DNA of 64,000 nucleotides from the NCBI RefSeq assembly GCF_036242395.1, contig NZ_CP108458.1, positions 186,001 through 250,000 of the forward strand, read 5' to 3'. A program made the translations under genes and the position numbers. The notes below the pieces were generated by a model. The model ran no database searches. It was not told the DNA's origin and saw only the letters and a list, made by a program, of their open reading frames with translations. Every line of letters begins with the position of its first letter. Position 1 is the first letter of the stretch. This document shows, piece after piece, positions 15,444 to 23,635 of the stretch. Origin of the DNA: Kitasatospora sp. NBC_01266. Lineage in GTDB: Bacteria; Actinomycetota; Actinomycetes; Streptomycetales; Streptomycetaceae.

Positions 15444-17167
15444 TGACGGAAACGGTGTATCCAGAAGTGCCGCTGCTCGTGGTCGGTGGCGGCAGTGTCG
15501 GGCTGCTCACCGCGGCGCTGCTCGCCCACCACGGCGTCCCCGCAGTGCTCGTCGAACGCCGCTCGGGGCCGTCGGTCCACCCGCGCGCCACCGGTATCGG
15601 GCCCCGGACGGTCGAGATCCTGCGTGAACTCGGGCTGGACACCGCCGTCGACGCTGTCGCGGTCGACCTGCGGGGCGCCACGGCGAAGGCGGTGGCGCGG
15701 ACCGTCGTCGAGATGGGCGCGGGCGATGTCATGACCGTGCCCATGCCGATCCCGTCCGCCACCGAGCCGGACACGACGCCGTTCAGGCTGCGCGGCGTCT
15801 GCGCACAGGACCGCCTCGACGCCGCGGTGGCGGCCGACCTGGCGCGCCGCGGGGCGGATCTGCGCTGGTCGACCCGCCTGGTCGGCATCGCGCAGGACGC
15901 CGACGGAGTCGACGTCGAACTGGAGGGGCCCGACGGCCGCTACTCACTGCGCTGCGCGCACGTGGTGGCCGCGGACGGCACGCACAGCGCCGTGCGGACC
16001 GCGCTCGGCGTGGGCACCTCCGGGGCGGGCGACCTGGGCAAGTCGAAGATCAACATCCTGTTCCGTGCCGACCTCCGACCCCATCTGCGGGGGATGTCCT
16101 TCGGCACCTGCACGATCACCACGCCGGAGGCACCCGGCCTGCTGGTGACCGTGGACGGAGCGACCACCTGGGTCTTCCACGTCACCTGCGACGTGGACGG
16201 GGGCGAGCGGCCCGAGGACTTCACGGACGAACGCTGCGTCGCGGTCGTCCGCGCGGCGGTCGGCGATCCCGACCTCGACGTCGAGGTGCGCAGCGTGCTC
16301 CCGTGGCGGCCCCGGAGCGCTCTGGCCGACCGCTTCGCCGTCGGCCGCGTGTTCCTGGTCGGCGACGCCGCGCACACCGTGGCGCCCCTGGGTGCGTTCG
16401 GCCTCAACACCGGCGTCGCCGACGCCCACAACCTGGCGTGGAAACTGGCCGCCGTCCACCACGGCGAGGCGGGCGCCGGTCTGCTCGACACCTACGCGCG
16501 GGAGCGCGAGCCGGTCGCCGCGGCGACGCTGGACCAGGCGATGCGCAGGTTCGCCGACCCGGCGCTGCACTGGGGGCGTGGACCCGAGGCCGACGCCGCC
16601 AGGGCGGCGGCGGGGGTGTGGGCGGCGCCGGTCGTGCACCTCGGCCAGCGGTACGACTCGGCCGCCGTCGTCGATCCGCGGCCGGAACTCCCGTCCACGG
16701 TCGACCTGGTGGCGGCGCTGGACGGGTCGCCGGGTTCACGGGTGCCCCACGCGTGGGTCGACGGGGTCTCCACGCTCGACCTGGTCGCGTCCCGGTGGAC
16801 CCTGCTGGTGGGCGCCGCGGGCGACCGGTGGCTCGCCGCCGCGGCGGGCGTCGGCCTGCCGGCCTACCGGGTCTCCGCGCCGTGGCTGTCCGACGACGGG
16901 GCCCTGCTCGTGCGACCGGACGCGATCGTCGCGATGCGGGTCACGGCGCCGGTCCCGGATCCGGCGCGGTTCCTCGCCGACGTCCTGGACCAGGTGCTGG
17001 CCAGCGTGCCGAGCCCACAGTCGGCGGCGGGGAGCATCAGCGGATCCGCACGGTGGTCCGAGTCATCGTGCGGATCCGCCCGCCTGATCGACCACGTCGC
17101 CCGACCCGAGTCGTGCGACTTCTCGGCGCGGGGGGAGTCAGTCGCGGGTGCCCAGGGTGTCGCGTGA
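15443..17167 (+). CDS. FAD-dependent aromatic monooxygenase
   Basis: This 574-residue flavoprotein hydroxylase has the Rossmann GxGxxG loop ('LLVVGGGSVGLLTAALLAHHG'), the DG-type motif ('VVAADGTHSAVR') and the GD motif ('VFLVGDAAHTVAPLGAFGLN'), as in PHBH-like monooxygenases (TetX/RdmE/MhpA type). They use NAD(P)H and O2 to hydroxylate aromatic or polycyclic substrates, often antibiotics. The natural C-terminus is probably near residue 530. The last 43 codons run through a hairpin terminator and overlap the convergent SDR gene by 30 bp, which suggests loss of the original stop. Control by the divergent TetR gene is likely. Confidence 0.88.
   Translation: MTETVYPEVPLLVVGGGSVGLLTAALLAHHGVPAVLVERRSGPSVHPRATGIGPRTVEILRELGLDTAVDAVAVDLRGATAKAVARTVVEMGAGDVMTVPMPIPSATEPDTTPFRLRGVCAQDRLDAAVAADLARRGADLRWSTRLVGIAQDADGVDVELEGPDGRYSLRCAHVVAADGTHSAVRTALGVGTSGAGDLGKSKINILFRADLRPHLRGMSFGTCTITTPEAPGLLVTVDGATTWVFHVTCDVDGGERPEDFTDERCVAVVRAAVGDPDLDVEVRSVLPWRPRSALADRFAVGRVFLVGDAAHTVAPLGAFGLNTGVADAHNLAWKLAAVHHGEAGAGLLDTYAREREPVAAATLDQAMRRFADPALHWGRGPEADAARAAAGVWAAPVVHLGQRYDSAAVVDPRPELPSTVDLVAALDGSPGSRVPHAWVDGVSTLDLVASRWTLLVGAAGDRWLAAAAGVGLPAYRVSAPWLSDDGALLVRPDAIVAMRVTAPVPDPARFLADVLDQVLASVPSPQSAAGSISGSARWSESSCGSARLIDHVARPESCDFSARGESVAGAQGVA
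17040..17079. terminator. Hairpin inside the annotated monooxygenase tail
   Basis: The arms GCGGATCCGCACG and CGTGCGGATCCGC pair perfectly over 13 bp around a 14-nt loop. They lie between the end of recognisable monooxygenase homology and the convergent SDR stop. This position fits a bidirectional terminator even though the monooxygenase frame now reads through it. Confidence 0.6.
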
Positions 17168-18100
17168 GACCTGCCAGAGCAGGGCGGCCGCCGCTGGGTC
17201 GAGGGCGAATTCGGCGACGCCGGTACGAGCGCCGAGTTCGCCGCGGACGGCTTCGTTGCAGTCCTCGAAGTAGCGGCCGCTGACGCCCTCCAGCAGTGGC
17301 GAGGCCGCCAGCAGGACGGAGGTCGCCGCCCCCTGCTCCGTCGTCTTCCACTTCAGCTCCGCGCCGCCGGCGGCCTGGGTGCGCAGTCGGGCGAGTTCCT
17401 CGTCGGAGACGTAGCGCTGGAGGTTGGTGCGGATGCCGCCGGGCATCAGGGCGTTGACGGTGATGCCGTCCGCCGCCCAGCGCTTGGCGGCCTCGACCGC
17501 GAACAGGACGTTGGCGGTCTTGGACTGGCCGTAGGCGGACCAGGGCTCGTAAGGGCGCGAGCGGAAGTGGATGTCCTCGAAGACGACCGGGGAGCGGTGG
17601 TGGGCGCTGGAGCTGACGGCCACGACGCGCGCGCCACCGTCCCGCGCCAGCGCCGCGTGCAGACCGGTGGCCAGCGCGAAGTGCCCGAGGTGGTTGGTGG
17701 CGAACTGGAGTTCCCAGCCTTCCGGCGTGCGGAGCTCGGGCGAGGCCATCACGCCGGCGTTGTTGACCAGGATGTGCAGCGGCCCGTCCCACCCGGTGAC
17801 GAACGCGGCGACGGATGCCTGATCGGCCAGGTCCAGTGCCGCGACGTGGATGTCCTTGTTGCCGGTGGTCGCGCCGATGTCCTCGGCGGCGCGGGCGCCT
17901 GCGGCGAGGTCCCGTACGGCCAGGGTGACCTGGGCGCCGGCCGAGGCGAGGGCGCGTGCGGTCTCGACGCCGATGCCGGAGGCTCCGCCGGTGACGACGA
18001 CGCGGCGGCCGGTCAGGTCGATGCCGGAGATGACCTCGGCGGCCGTGGACTCGGCGCCGAAGGGGGTGGTGAGGCGCGGGGTGGGGATGTTGGCGTTCAT
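17138..18100 (-). CDS. Short-chain dehydrogenase/reductase
   Basis: This 320-residue classical SDR has the TGxxxGIG cofactor loop ('VVVTGGASGIGVETARAL'), the 'NNAGVM' motif, a catalytic Ser in 'VAVSSSAHH', and YxxxK in 'AYGQSKTANVLF'. Length and motifs resemble retinol/WW-domain-type oxidoreductases that use NADP(H). The substrate is unknown. The start at 18100 begins 18 codons before the conserved core. It is divergent from a TetR gene, with two palindromes between them, and is probably repressed by that regulator. Confidence 0.92.
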   Translation of the reverse strand: MNANIPTPRLTTPFGAESTAAEVISGIDLTGRRVVVTGGASGIGVETARALASAGAQVTLAVRDLAAGARAAEDIGATTGNKDIHVAALDLADQASVAAFVTGWDGPLHILVNNAGVMASPELRTPEGWELQFATNHLGHFALATGLHAALARDGGARVVAVSSSAHHRSPVVFEDIHFRSRPYEPWSAYGQSKTANVLFAVEAAKRWAADGITVNALMPGGIRTNLQRYVSDEELARLRTQAAGGAELKWKTTEQGAATSVLLAASPLLEGVSGRYFEDCNEAVRGELGARTGVAEFALDPAAAALLWQVSRDTLGTRD

Positions 18101-18168
18101 CGTCGTTCCCGTCTGGCTGGAGGTCTGGAGCTGGGGTGCGCGGGGCAGGCAGCCGGTAGAGTGAGAAC

Positions 18169-18213
18169 CGGAGGACCCTCCGCATATCTCAGACTAAGCG
18201 GAGGAACCTCCGC
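18169..18213. promoter_or_regulatory. Twin TetR operators between SDR and tetR
   Basis: Two related palindromes occur in the divergent region: CGGAGG-AC-CCTCCG (18169-18182) and GCGGAGG-AA-CCTCCGC (18198-18213). Their centres are 30 bp apart, about three helical turns. They probably bind the TetR protein encoded at 18281 and control both directions. Confidence 0.7.
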
Positions 18214-18280
18214 TTGCAACCGACCGCGCCCCCGAATGGAGCAGCCGGCCGACCGCCCGCGGACCAGAAGGAGAACCGCC

Positions 18281-18862
18281 GTGACCACCGCCGACCCCCG
18301 GCCGCTGCGCGCCGACGCGCGCCGCAACCGCGACCGACTGATCGAGGTGGCCGCGCGGGCCTTCACCCAGGACGGGCCCGAGGTGACGCTGGAAGCGATC
18401 GCCAAGGAGGCAGGCGTGGGCATTGGCACCCTCTACCGCCATTTCGCCACCCGCGAGGAGCTCGTGGAGGCGGCGTATCGCAGCGAGCTCGCCAAACTCT
18501 GCGGCTCCGCCATGGAGCTCCTGGCAACCATGGAACCTGACGCCGCGTTGCGCGCTTGGATGGACGGTTTCGTCCACTACATGACGACCAAGCGCGGGAT
18601 GTCCGACGCGCTGCGTGCCCTCATCGCCTCCGGCGGCGACCCGTTCTCGCACAGCCGCGCGATGCTGACCACCGCGATCACCGAACTCCTGCAAGCCGGC
18701 ACCGCGACGGGTGTGCTGCGCGCCGACGTCGAACCGGCCGACGTACTGTTCAGCCTCAGCGGCCTGTCCCTGGCCGCGACGACCCCGGAGCACCGCGCCC
18801 GGATGGCACGCCTCCTCGACCTCCTGATGGACGGCCTCCGCTACCGCGCCGTATCCGACTGA
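18281..18862 (+). CDS. TetR-family repressor
   Basis: This 193-residue protein has the helix-turn-helix 'VTLEAIAKEAGVGIGTLYRHFATREELVEAAY' at residues 30-62. The C-terminal ligand domain is of the short TetR/AcrR type with 'RALIASGGDPFSHSRAML' helices. The GTG at 18281 has an AGAAGGAG ribosome site upstream, and longer in-frame extension would cross the operators. It is divergent from the SDR gene and probably represses both itself and the SDR. Confidence 0.9.
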   Translation: MTTADPRPLRADARRNRDRLIEVAARAFTQDGPEVTLEAIAKEAGVGIGTLYRHFATREELVEAAYRSELAKLCGSAMELLATMEPDAALRAWMDGFVHYMTTKRGMSDALRALIASGGDPFSHSRAMLTTAITELLQAGTATGVLRADVEPADVLFSLSGLSLAATTPEHRARMARLLDLLMDGLRYRAVSD

Positions 18863-19089
18863 CCGACCCGTCGCGGCCGGACCCCGAAGAGCCGATCGCC
18901 CGCGTCGCCGCACGCTTCCCGGGAGCACCTCGGGGCCACCGAAGCCTTACTGGACCACCACGCGCATCGTGGATGTGGACACGCGCCATCTCCCCGCACG
19001 AACCGATCAGACGGAATGGGCGACGCGAGGCCGGGGGACTTCGGGCGTTAGGCCGCGTATGGATGCAGCCCTGGTTGCCGGTCAAGGAC

Positions 19090-19374
19090 CCGCTACGGGC
19101 GTTGCGGGTCAGATCGCCCGCATCCTGCGCGAGAAGCTCCCCCACCGAAGCCGCCAAGGTGCCCACCCGCACCATGCCCGACACCGTCGTCAAGCTGCTC
19201 GCGCGGCGCAACCCGCAGATGGCGATGCTGCGCGCCGAACTCGGCCGCACCAGGCTCGTCGACAGCGGCAAGGCACGCACCCAGCTCGGCTGGCAGCCCC
19301 GCCCCACCGAACAGACGATCACCGACACCGCCGCCACGCTCATCGCCGCAGCACGAAAGGACCGGGCAGCATGA
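19090..19374 (+). pseudogene. NAD-dependent epimerase/reductase, C-terminal remnant, frameshifted
   Basis: The sequence encodes 'GQIARILREKL' in one frame and, after a shift near 19140, 'TEAAKVPTRTMPDTVVKLL', 'MAMLRAELGRTRLVDSGKA' and 'LGWQPRPTEQTITDTAATLI'. This is the end of an extended SDR of the dihydroflavonol reductase/epimerase type. The first 200 or more residues with the cofactor site are missing. Its stop overlaps the ATG of the next remnant, so an old operon is visible in decayed form. Confidence 0.7.
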
Positions 19375-19690
19375 TGCTCCCACCAGTGCGGCGCACTTCC
19401 GTTCCCGCCTACTCACTGGCCGAGCGGGGCAGGCGCTGGAACCTGGCTCGCAGCTTCATGGAAGCAGAGGGCCTCGACGGATTGGTCGTGTTCGGCGAAG
19501 GAGACGCAGGACACCCGCACCCCTCGCCTTCGACAGCTGGTTCACCAATGATCGACCGGGCGTCCTTCTCCTCTTCCCCCGCGAACAGACACCGATGGCG
19601 CTCGTGCCGATCCCGACGCCGGTACCAGCACGAGGGTCTCCGCCGAGAGCCACGAACTGCTCACCCTGGCCCAGTTCGGATGGCCTGTCC
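19371..19690 (+). pseudogene. M24-family peptidase (Xaa-Pro aminopeptidase-like) remnant, frameshifted
   Basis: The first frame gives 'PPVRRTSVPAYSLAERGRR', 'WNLARSFMEAEGLDGLVVFGE' and 'GDAG'. After a shift near 19515, another frame continues with 'LAFDSWFTNDRPGVLLLFPR' and 'TPMALVPIPTPVPAR'. Together they match the creatinase-like N-terminal domain of M24 metallopeptidases. The catalytic domain is absent. A pseudogene is the simplest reading. Confidence 0.65.
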
Positions 19691-19788
19691 GGGGTGGCAG
19701 GTATCCTCCCGCCACGGTGGCCAGCACCGCACCCGATCGTCGGGGCGGCACCCGGACAGGGCCGCCGTCCCGACCATCGTCGGGACGT

Positions 19789-20178
19789 TCAGTAGATCTT
19801 GATCCCGTCCACCTCGATCCCGTCCGGGTAGTGCGGCCAGGTGTAGACGGTCCACTTAGCGATCGGCGAGTCCGGCTGCCACCTGCCGTCGCCGTGCCAC
19901 TGGACGACGTTGTTGCCGGTCGAGAGTTGGATCATCCACCCGAGGAAGTACTGGCCGCCGCCCCACTCGTCCGTCCCGGCGTTGGCCCAGCAGTAGTCAT
20001 GGTTGTCGTTGTTGTCGGCGCCGGCGTCGTGCCCGTAGGCGTCCACGAAGTCCGAATTCGGGGAGCACGTGACGCGGCCGATCGCGGAAGCCGGCGACGT
20101 GGTGGCGAAGGTGAGTGAGGCCGCCGTCACGAGGGCCGTCAGGGCGGACAGGAACACTCGTGCAACTCTTCGGTTCAT
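19789..20178 (-). CDS. Secreted beta/gamma-crystallin-like (SKLP-type) protein
   Basis: This 129-residue protein has a Sec signal peptide (basic start, hydrophobic core, cleavage after 'SPASA' near residue 32). The mature domain of about 97 residues opens 'IGRVTCSPNSDFVDAYGHD' and has 'YCWANAGTDEW', 'STGNNVVQWHGDGRW' and 'IEVDGIKIY'. The paired Cys and the 'tGNNvv..' strand resemble small secreted streptomycete beta/gamma-crystallin proteins related to killer-like SKLP. A lipoprotein gene lies 55 bp upstream on the same strand. Antimicrobial action is possible but unproven. Confidence 0.6.
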   Translation of the reverse strand: MNRRVARVFLSALTALVTAASLTFATTSPASAIGRVTCSPNSDFVDAYGHDAGADNNDNHDYCWANAGTDEWGGGQYFLGWMIQLSTGNNVVQWHGDGRWQPDSPIAKWTVYTWPHYPDGIEVDGIKIY

Positions 20179-20233
20179 GGCAGTTCTCCTTGTTCTCGTC
20201 GTGCCGAGGGGGGTGGATGGTGAGGAGTTCGGT

Positions 20234-21163
20234 TCAGGGCGAGGGAGACAGGGCCAGCAGGTGTGCCACCTGGTCGATCTGCTCCCGGACCTGTCTCTGG
20301 TAGCCGGTCAGGGCTTCGGCGTTGGCGGACACGAGCTGCTGCTGGTATCCGGTGAGGACGGCGAAGTAGACGGCGGCGAGTCCCGCTGACCGCGTGCAGG
20401 ACTCGTCGGCCGTGGCTTCCGCGATCTCCGTCGCGGTCGGACTCTCCGTCTTCCAGGGGCCGTTGGCCAGTCTCTCGGGAGCGTCGGTCGGATGCCCCGC
20501 TGTGCTCATGCAGGCCGACCAGCGATCCCGCGCGGCGCCGACCCGGCTGTCCTCGGCCGCCTGCCGGAACGACCGGTTGAACAGGTCGTGGGTGAGTCTC
20601 CAGCCCTTGGTCCCGGCGAGAGAGGGCAGTTGCTTGTCCGCCTTGTCGTAGCAGGTGTTGTAGTCCTGCAACGCCTGGCCGCTCGGGCCTTCGGTGGCCG
20701 GGAGCGGCACGGCGACGTGGAATCCGATGCGCTCGGCGGTCGTGGTGCCGATGTAGCCCCAGGCGCCGGCCGGGTGGATCGCTTCTTTTTCCTCGTGCGT
20801 CTTGGTGATGGTCCGAGTCGTGTTCCGGCTTGAATAGTCCGCGTGTCCCAGGCTTTTCATACAATGGGTGATCAGCACCTCGTTCGCCTGGTACAGCAGG
20901 ACGTCATCCTGCTCGGAAGTTCCGTAGGCGGAAAGCGGCAGCTGCATCAGCCCGTCGTATCCGGTGGCGGGCACTGTAGGCGTGGCCGCGATGGTCGGCC
21001 GGGCCATGTCCGCGGCGCTACCGGTGAGATCAGAGGAGCAGCCGGAGGTCAGAAGGCCGGCAGCGATCACGGCGGCACCGGCCACGCCGGCCACAGGCCG
21101 GATCAGGAAATCTTCATGGCGTCGAGTCCGCCCCTCCGGGATGGTGGGGAAAGTAATAGGCAT
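20234..21163 (-). CDS. Putative lipoprotein of unknown function
   Basis: This 309-residue protein has a basic N-terminus, the hydrophobic stretch 'VAGVAGAAVIAAGLLTSGC' and a lipobox-like Cys at residue 42, predicting export and lipid anchoring. The mature part is helical and rich in polar residues with several Cys ('LITHCMKSLGH', 'NTCYDKADK', 'WSACMSTAG'), which may pair as disulfides. I do not recognise a named family, though similar hypothetical lipoproteins occur in streptomycetes. The ATG at 21163 was chosen over an upstream one because it leaves a short normal leader. It may be co-transcribed with the crystallin-like gene. Confidence 0.6.
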   Translation of the reverse strand: MPITFPTIPEGRTRRHEDFLIRPVAGVAGAAVIAAGLLTSGCSSDLTGSAADMARPTIAATPTVPATGYDGLMQLPLSAYGTSEQDDVLLYQANEVLITHCMKSLGHADYSSRNTTRTITKTHEEKEAIHPAGAWGYIGTTTAERIGFHVAVPLPATEGPSGQALQDYNTCYDKADKQLPSLAGTKGWRLTHDLFNRSFRQAAEDSRVGAARDRWSACMSTAGHPTDAPERLANGPWKTESPTATEIAEATADESCTRSAGLAAVYFAVLTGYQQQLVSANAEALTGYQRQVREQIDQVAHLLALSPSP

Positions 21164-21343
21164 ACGTCCCAACCTGACAGACCGTCGGCGAACGACGCGT
21201 ACGACCGGGCAGGCGCCCATCGCCGACTGCGTGAGAACCTCCCTCCATACTGTGCGTCCACGGAGGGCATTGTGTCTATTCCCGCGCGTACTTGACGTGT
21301 CATCAGAACCCGAAAGAGGGACTCGACCGAAATCATGTCCGAA

Positions 21344-22001
21344 TTACCGTGCGTCGACAGCAGCCTCGTTGAGGATGTTGATGCGTGCAAGTGGCCTGTG
21401 GACCTCCCACTCGGCGACCTGGCCGAGGACTCCGAGGCGGGTGAGCGCCACCTGAGCGTCGGCGACGCGAGTCTCCAGCGGGCGCACCGAGTTGATGGGT
21501 GCGTCCGCAGCCGAGACTGCCGGCTCCTGCGGGGGCCAGGGCAGGTGCGTCCGCAGGTATGCCGCCATGATCGCGAGACCGCCTCGTAGTCACGGACGGA
21601 ATGGTCGGCGACCCGCCACAGTGCGTAGATGCCTCCGATCCGCCCGTCCGGCCTCTCGCTGCCCGGCTGTTCCACGGCCCAGCTGAAGCGGTCGGTGACT
21701 TGGCCCTCCCGGGTGGCGTTCAGCCCGTCCTGACTCACGTGCGGCTGCCGCCAGGTGGCATAGGCGCCGAACAGGACGACGGCACCACCGATCACTTGAA
21801 GCAGCGTGGTGCGCTCGTGTTCACGGCAGTCAACCGGTCTGCGGCGGCGAGCCGGGCACCAGCGAGGTCGTGGTCGACGACCAGTCCTGGAAGCACCAGG
21901 AGCGCAACCGACAGCACAGCCAGACCGGCCACCACGACCGAGACCACGACAACGGCCCGACCCAGCCGCTGACGGCCATGAACAGATCCCCCCATAGCCA
22001 C
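21344..22001 (-). pseudogene. Pentapeptide-repeat-type membrane protein, frameshifted and truncated
   Basis: Three reading frames together give one known streptomycete protein type. From 22001 a membrane helix region 'VVVAGLAVLSVALLVLPGLV' runs to 'AADRLTAVN'. After a shift near 21815, 'EHERTTLLQVIGGAVVLFGAY' and 'REGQVTDRFSWAVEQPGSE' follow. After a shift near 21570, 'MAAYLRTHLPWPPQEPAVS' and 'EWEVHRPLARINI' follow before a stop. In intact relatives a pentapeptide-repeat domain comes next; it is absent here. Two frameshifts plus truncation argue for a pseudogene. Confidence 0.65.
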
Positions 22002-22048
22002 CGGTTCCTGGGGCAGGACCGGACCCGTGAGCCCATGTGGTCAGAGCC

Positions 22049-22630
22049 TTAGCTGAGGTCTGCGACCGCCGCGCGGAGTTCGTCGAACGTCGCTCGCGTG
22101 AGGGCTGCCAGCTCGCCGGGGTTGTCGTGGCGGGCAGGGTCCGCCCACCGTGCGTATCCCAGCCTGAACGCGAGCACGCCCAGTTCGGCGGCCACCTGGG
22201 CCGTGGCTTCCGCAACGCCCCGCCGCTTCAGCGCGTCGACCATCGCCGCGGCCATGCCGGCGCTCTTCAGCGCCTCGCGACTGCGCAGTTCCTCGTTCGC
22301 CTCGATCGCCGCGTGCAGCAGCGGACCGAGCGAGCGGTTGAACGCCGTCATCTCCCCCGACGCGCGCTCCAGGCCGGCCGCGACGGCCGTCATCGGCGTC
22401 GCCTCGCCGGGAGCGGCGTCGATGCCTTCCGCCAGCAGTCGGCTCAGGGCCTGCTGCCCCGCGGTGAGGATCTCGCGCTTGTCCGCGAAGTGGCGAAAGA
22501 ACGTGCTGCGCGTCAGTTCGGCGCGCTCGGCGATCTGCGCGACCGTCGTCTCGTCGTAGCCCTGCTCGGCGAACAGCCCGAGCGCCGCCACGACCAGACG
22601 CTGACGCGCATCCGGCTTCCATCTAGGCAT
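22049..22630 (-). CDS. TetR-family repressor
   Basis: This 193-residue protein has the helix-turn-helix 'TTVAQIAERAELTRSTFFRHFADKREIL' at residues 28-55 and a compact C-terminal domain. It is divergent from the NAD-dependent reductase gene at 22715 across 84 bp that carry two copies of a GGGACA-N3-GTCGCATCA element. Autoregulation and control of the reductase and hydrolase operon are likely. The start at 22630 is the usual MPRWKPDARQR form of this group. Confidence 0.92.
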   Translation of the reverse strand: MPRWKPDARQRLVVAALGLFAEQGYDETTVAQIAERAELTRSTFFRHFADKREILTAGQQALSRLLAEGIDAAPGEATPMTAVAAGLERASGEMTAFNRSLGPLLHAAIEANEELRSREALKSAGMAAAMVDALKRRGVAEATAQVAAELGVLAFRLGYARWADPARHDNPGELAALTRATFDELRAAVADLS

Positions 22631-22648
22631 GTGGCCATCCTAGACGAC

Positions 22649-22698
22649 GGGACATGTGTCGCATCATGCGGTACGGTGATGGGACACCAGTCGCATCA
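22649..22698. promoter_or_regulatory. Repeated TetR operator (direct repeat, 32-bp period)
   Basis: GGGACATGTGTCGCATCA (22649-22666) and GGGACACCAGTCGCATCA (22681-22698) match in 15 of 18 bases and start 32 bp apart, three helical turns. Each holds a GAC...GTC dyad; the first is the perfect palindrome GACATGTGTC. They flank the divergent starts and are probably bound by the adjacent TetR protein. Confidence 0.7.
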
Positions 22699-22714
22699 CT
22701 GCTTGGAGCTCGTC

Positions 22715-23596
22715 ATGCGCGTCTTCATCACCGGCGGAACCGGCCTCATCGGCTCGGCCGTCGTCGCCGAACTGCTCTCCGCGGGACACTCGGTCACCGC
22801 CCTCGCCCGCTCCGACGCCTCCGCGGCGCACGCCAAGGCCGCCGGCGCCGAGGTGCTCAGCGGCGCACTCGCCGACCTCGCCGTGCTGCGAGCCGGCGCG
22901 CAGCGGGCCGACGGCGTCATCCACCTCGCCTTCAGCAACGACTTCAGCTCGCCCGAGGCCCTGGCCCAGGGCGTCGCCGAGGAGGCCGCCGCGCTCGCCA
23001 CGCTCGGCGACACCCTCGTCGGCACGGACCGCCCGCTCGTCACCGTGGCCGGCACGCCCTACCTGCCGGGGCGCGCATCCACCGAGGACGACGCCCTGCC
23101 GACCGAGGGGCCGGTCGCCGGCCGCAGCCGGTCGGTGACCCGCGCGCTCGGACTCGCCTCGCAGGGCGTGCGCAGCTCGGCGGTACGGCTCCCGCGCACG
23201 GTCCACAACGAGGGCCGGGGCGGGTTCGCCGGGCTGCTCACCGACATCGCCCGCCGTACCGGCGTCGCCGGCTACCCCTCGGACGGCGCGCAGCGCTGGC
23301 CGGCCGTCCACGCGCGGGACGCCGCCGTGCTGTTCCGGCTCGCCCTGGAGCAGGCTCCGGCCGGAAGCTCCTGGCACGCCGTCGCCGACGAGGGCGACGC
23401 GGTCCACGACATCGCCGCGGTCATCGGCCGACGGCTCGGCCTGCCCGTCGAGTCGGTACCGCAGGAGAACTTCGGTCCCCTCGGCCCGATCTTCGCGGCC
23501 GACCAGCCCGCGTCCAGCGCCCGCACCCGCGCCGCCCTCGGCTGGCAGCCGACCCACCCGAGCCTGCTCGCCGACCTGGAGAACATCGAACCCTGA
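22715..23596 (+). CDS. NAD(P)-dependent reductase, atypical extended SDR
   Basis: This 293-residue protein has the Rossmann GGTGLIG loop ('MRVFITGGTGLIGSAVVAEL'), the 'ALARSDASAAHAKAAGAEV' second strand and the late 'AVHARDAAVLFRLALEQ' segment typical of atypical SDRs of the YbjT/epimerase-like class. It probably reduces a carbonyl with NAD(P)H. It is followed 39 bp later by an alpha/beta hydrolase and controlled by the divergent TetR gene. A diverged fragment of this gene (residues about 140-175) recurs at 35226-35330. Confidence 0.9.
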   Translation: MRVFITGGTGLIGSAVVAELLSAGHSVTALARSDASAAHAKAAGAEVLSGALADLAVLRAGAQRADGVIHLAFSNDFSSPEALAQGVAEEAAALATLGDTLVGTDRPLVTVAGTPYLPGRASTEDDALPTEGPVAGRSRSVTRALGLASQGVRSSAVRLPRTVHNEGRGGFAGLLTDIARRTGVAGYPSDGAQRWPAVHARDAAVLFRLALEQAPAGSSWHAVADEGDAVHDIAAVIGRRLGLPVESVPQENFGPLGPIFAADQPASSARTRAALGWQPTHPSLLADLENIEP

Positions 23597-23635
23597 GACG
23601 CGCCCGGACGGCCCTGACGAGAGGAACGAGTTCCC

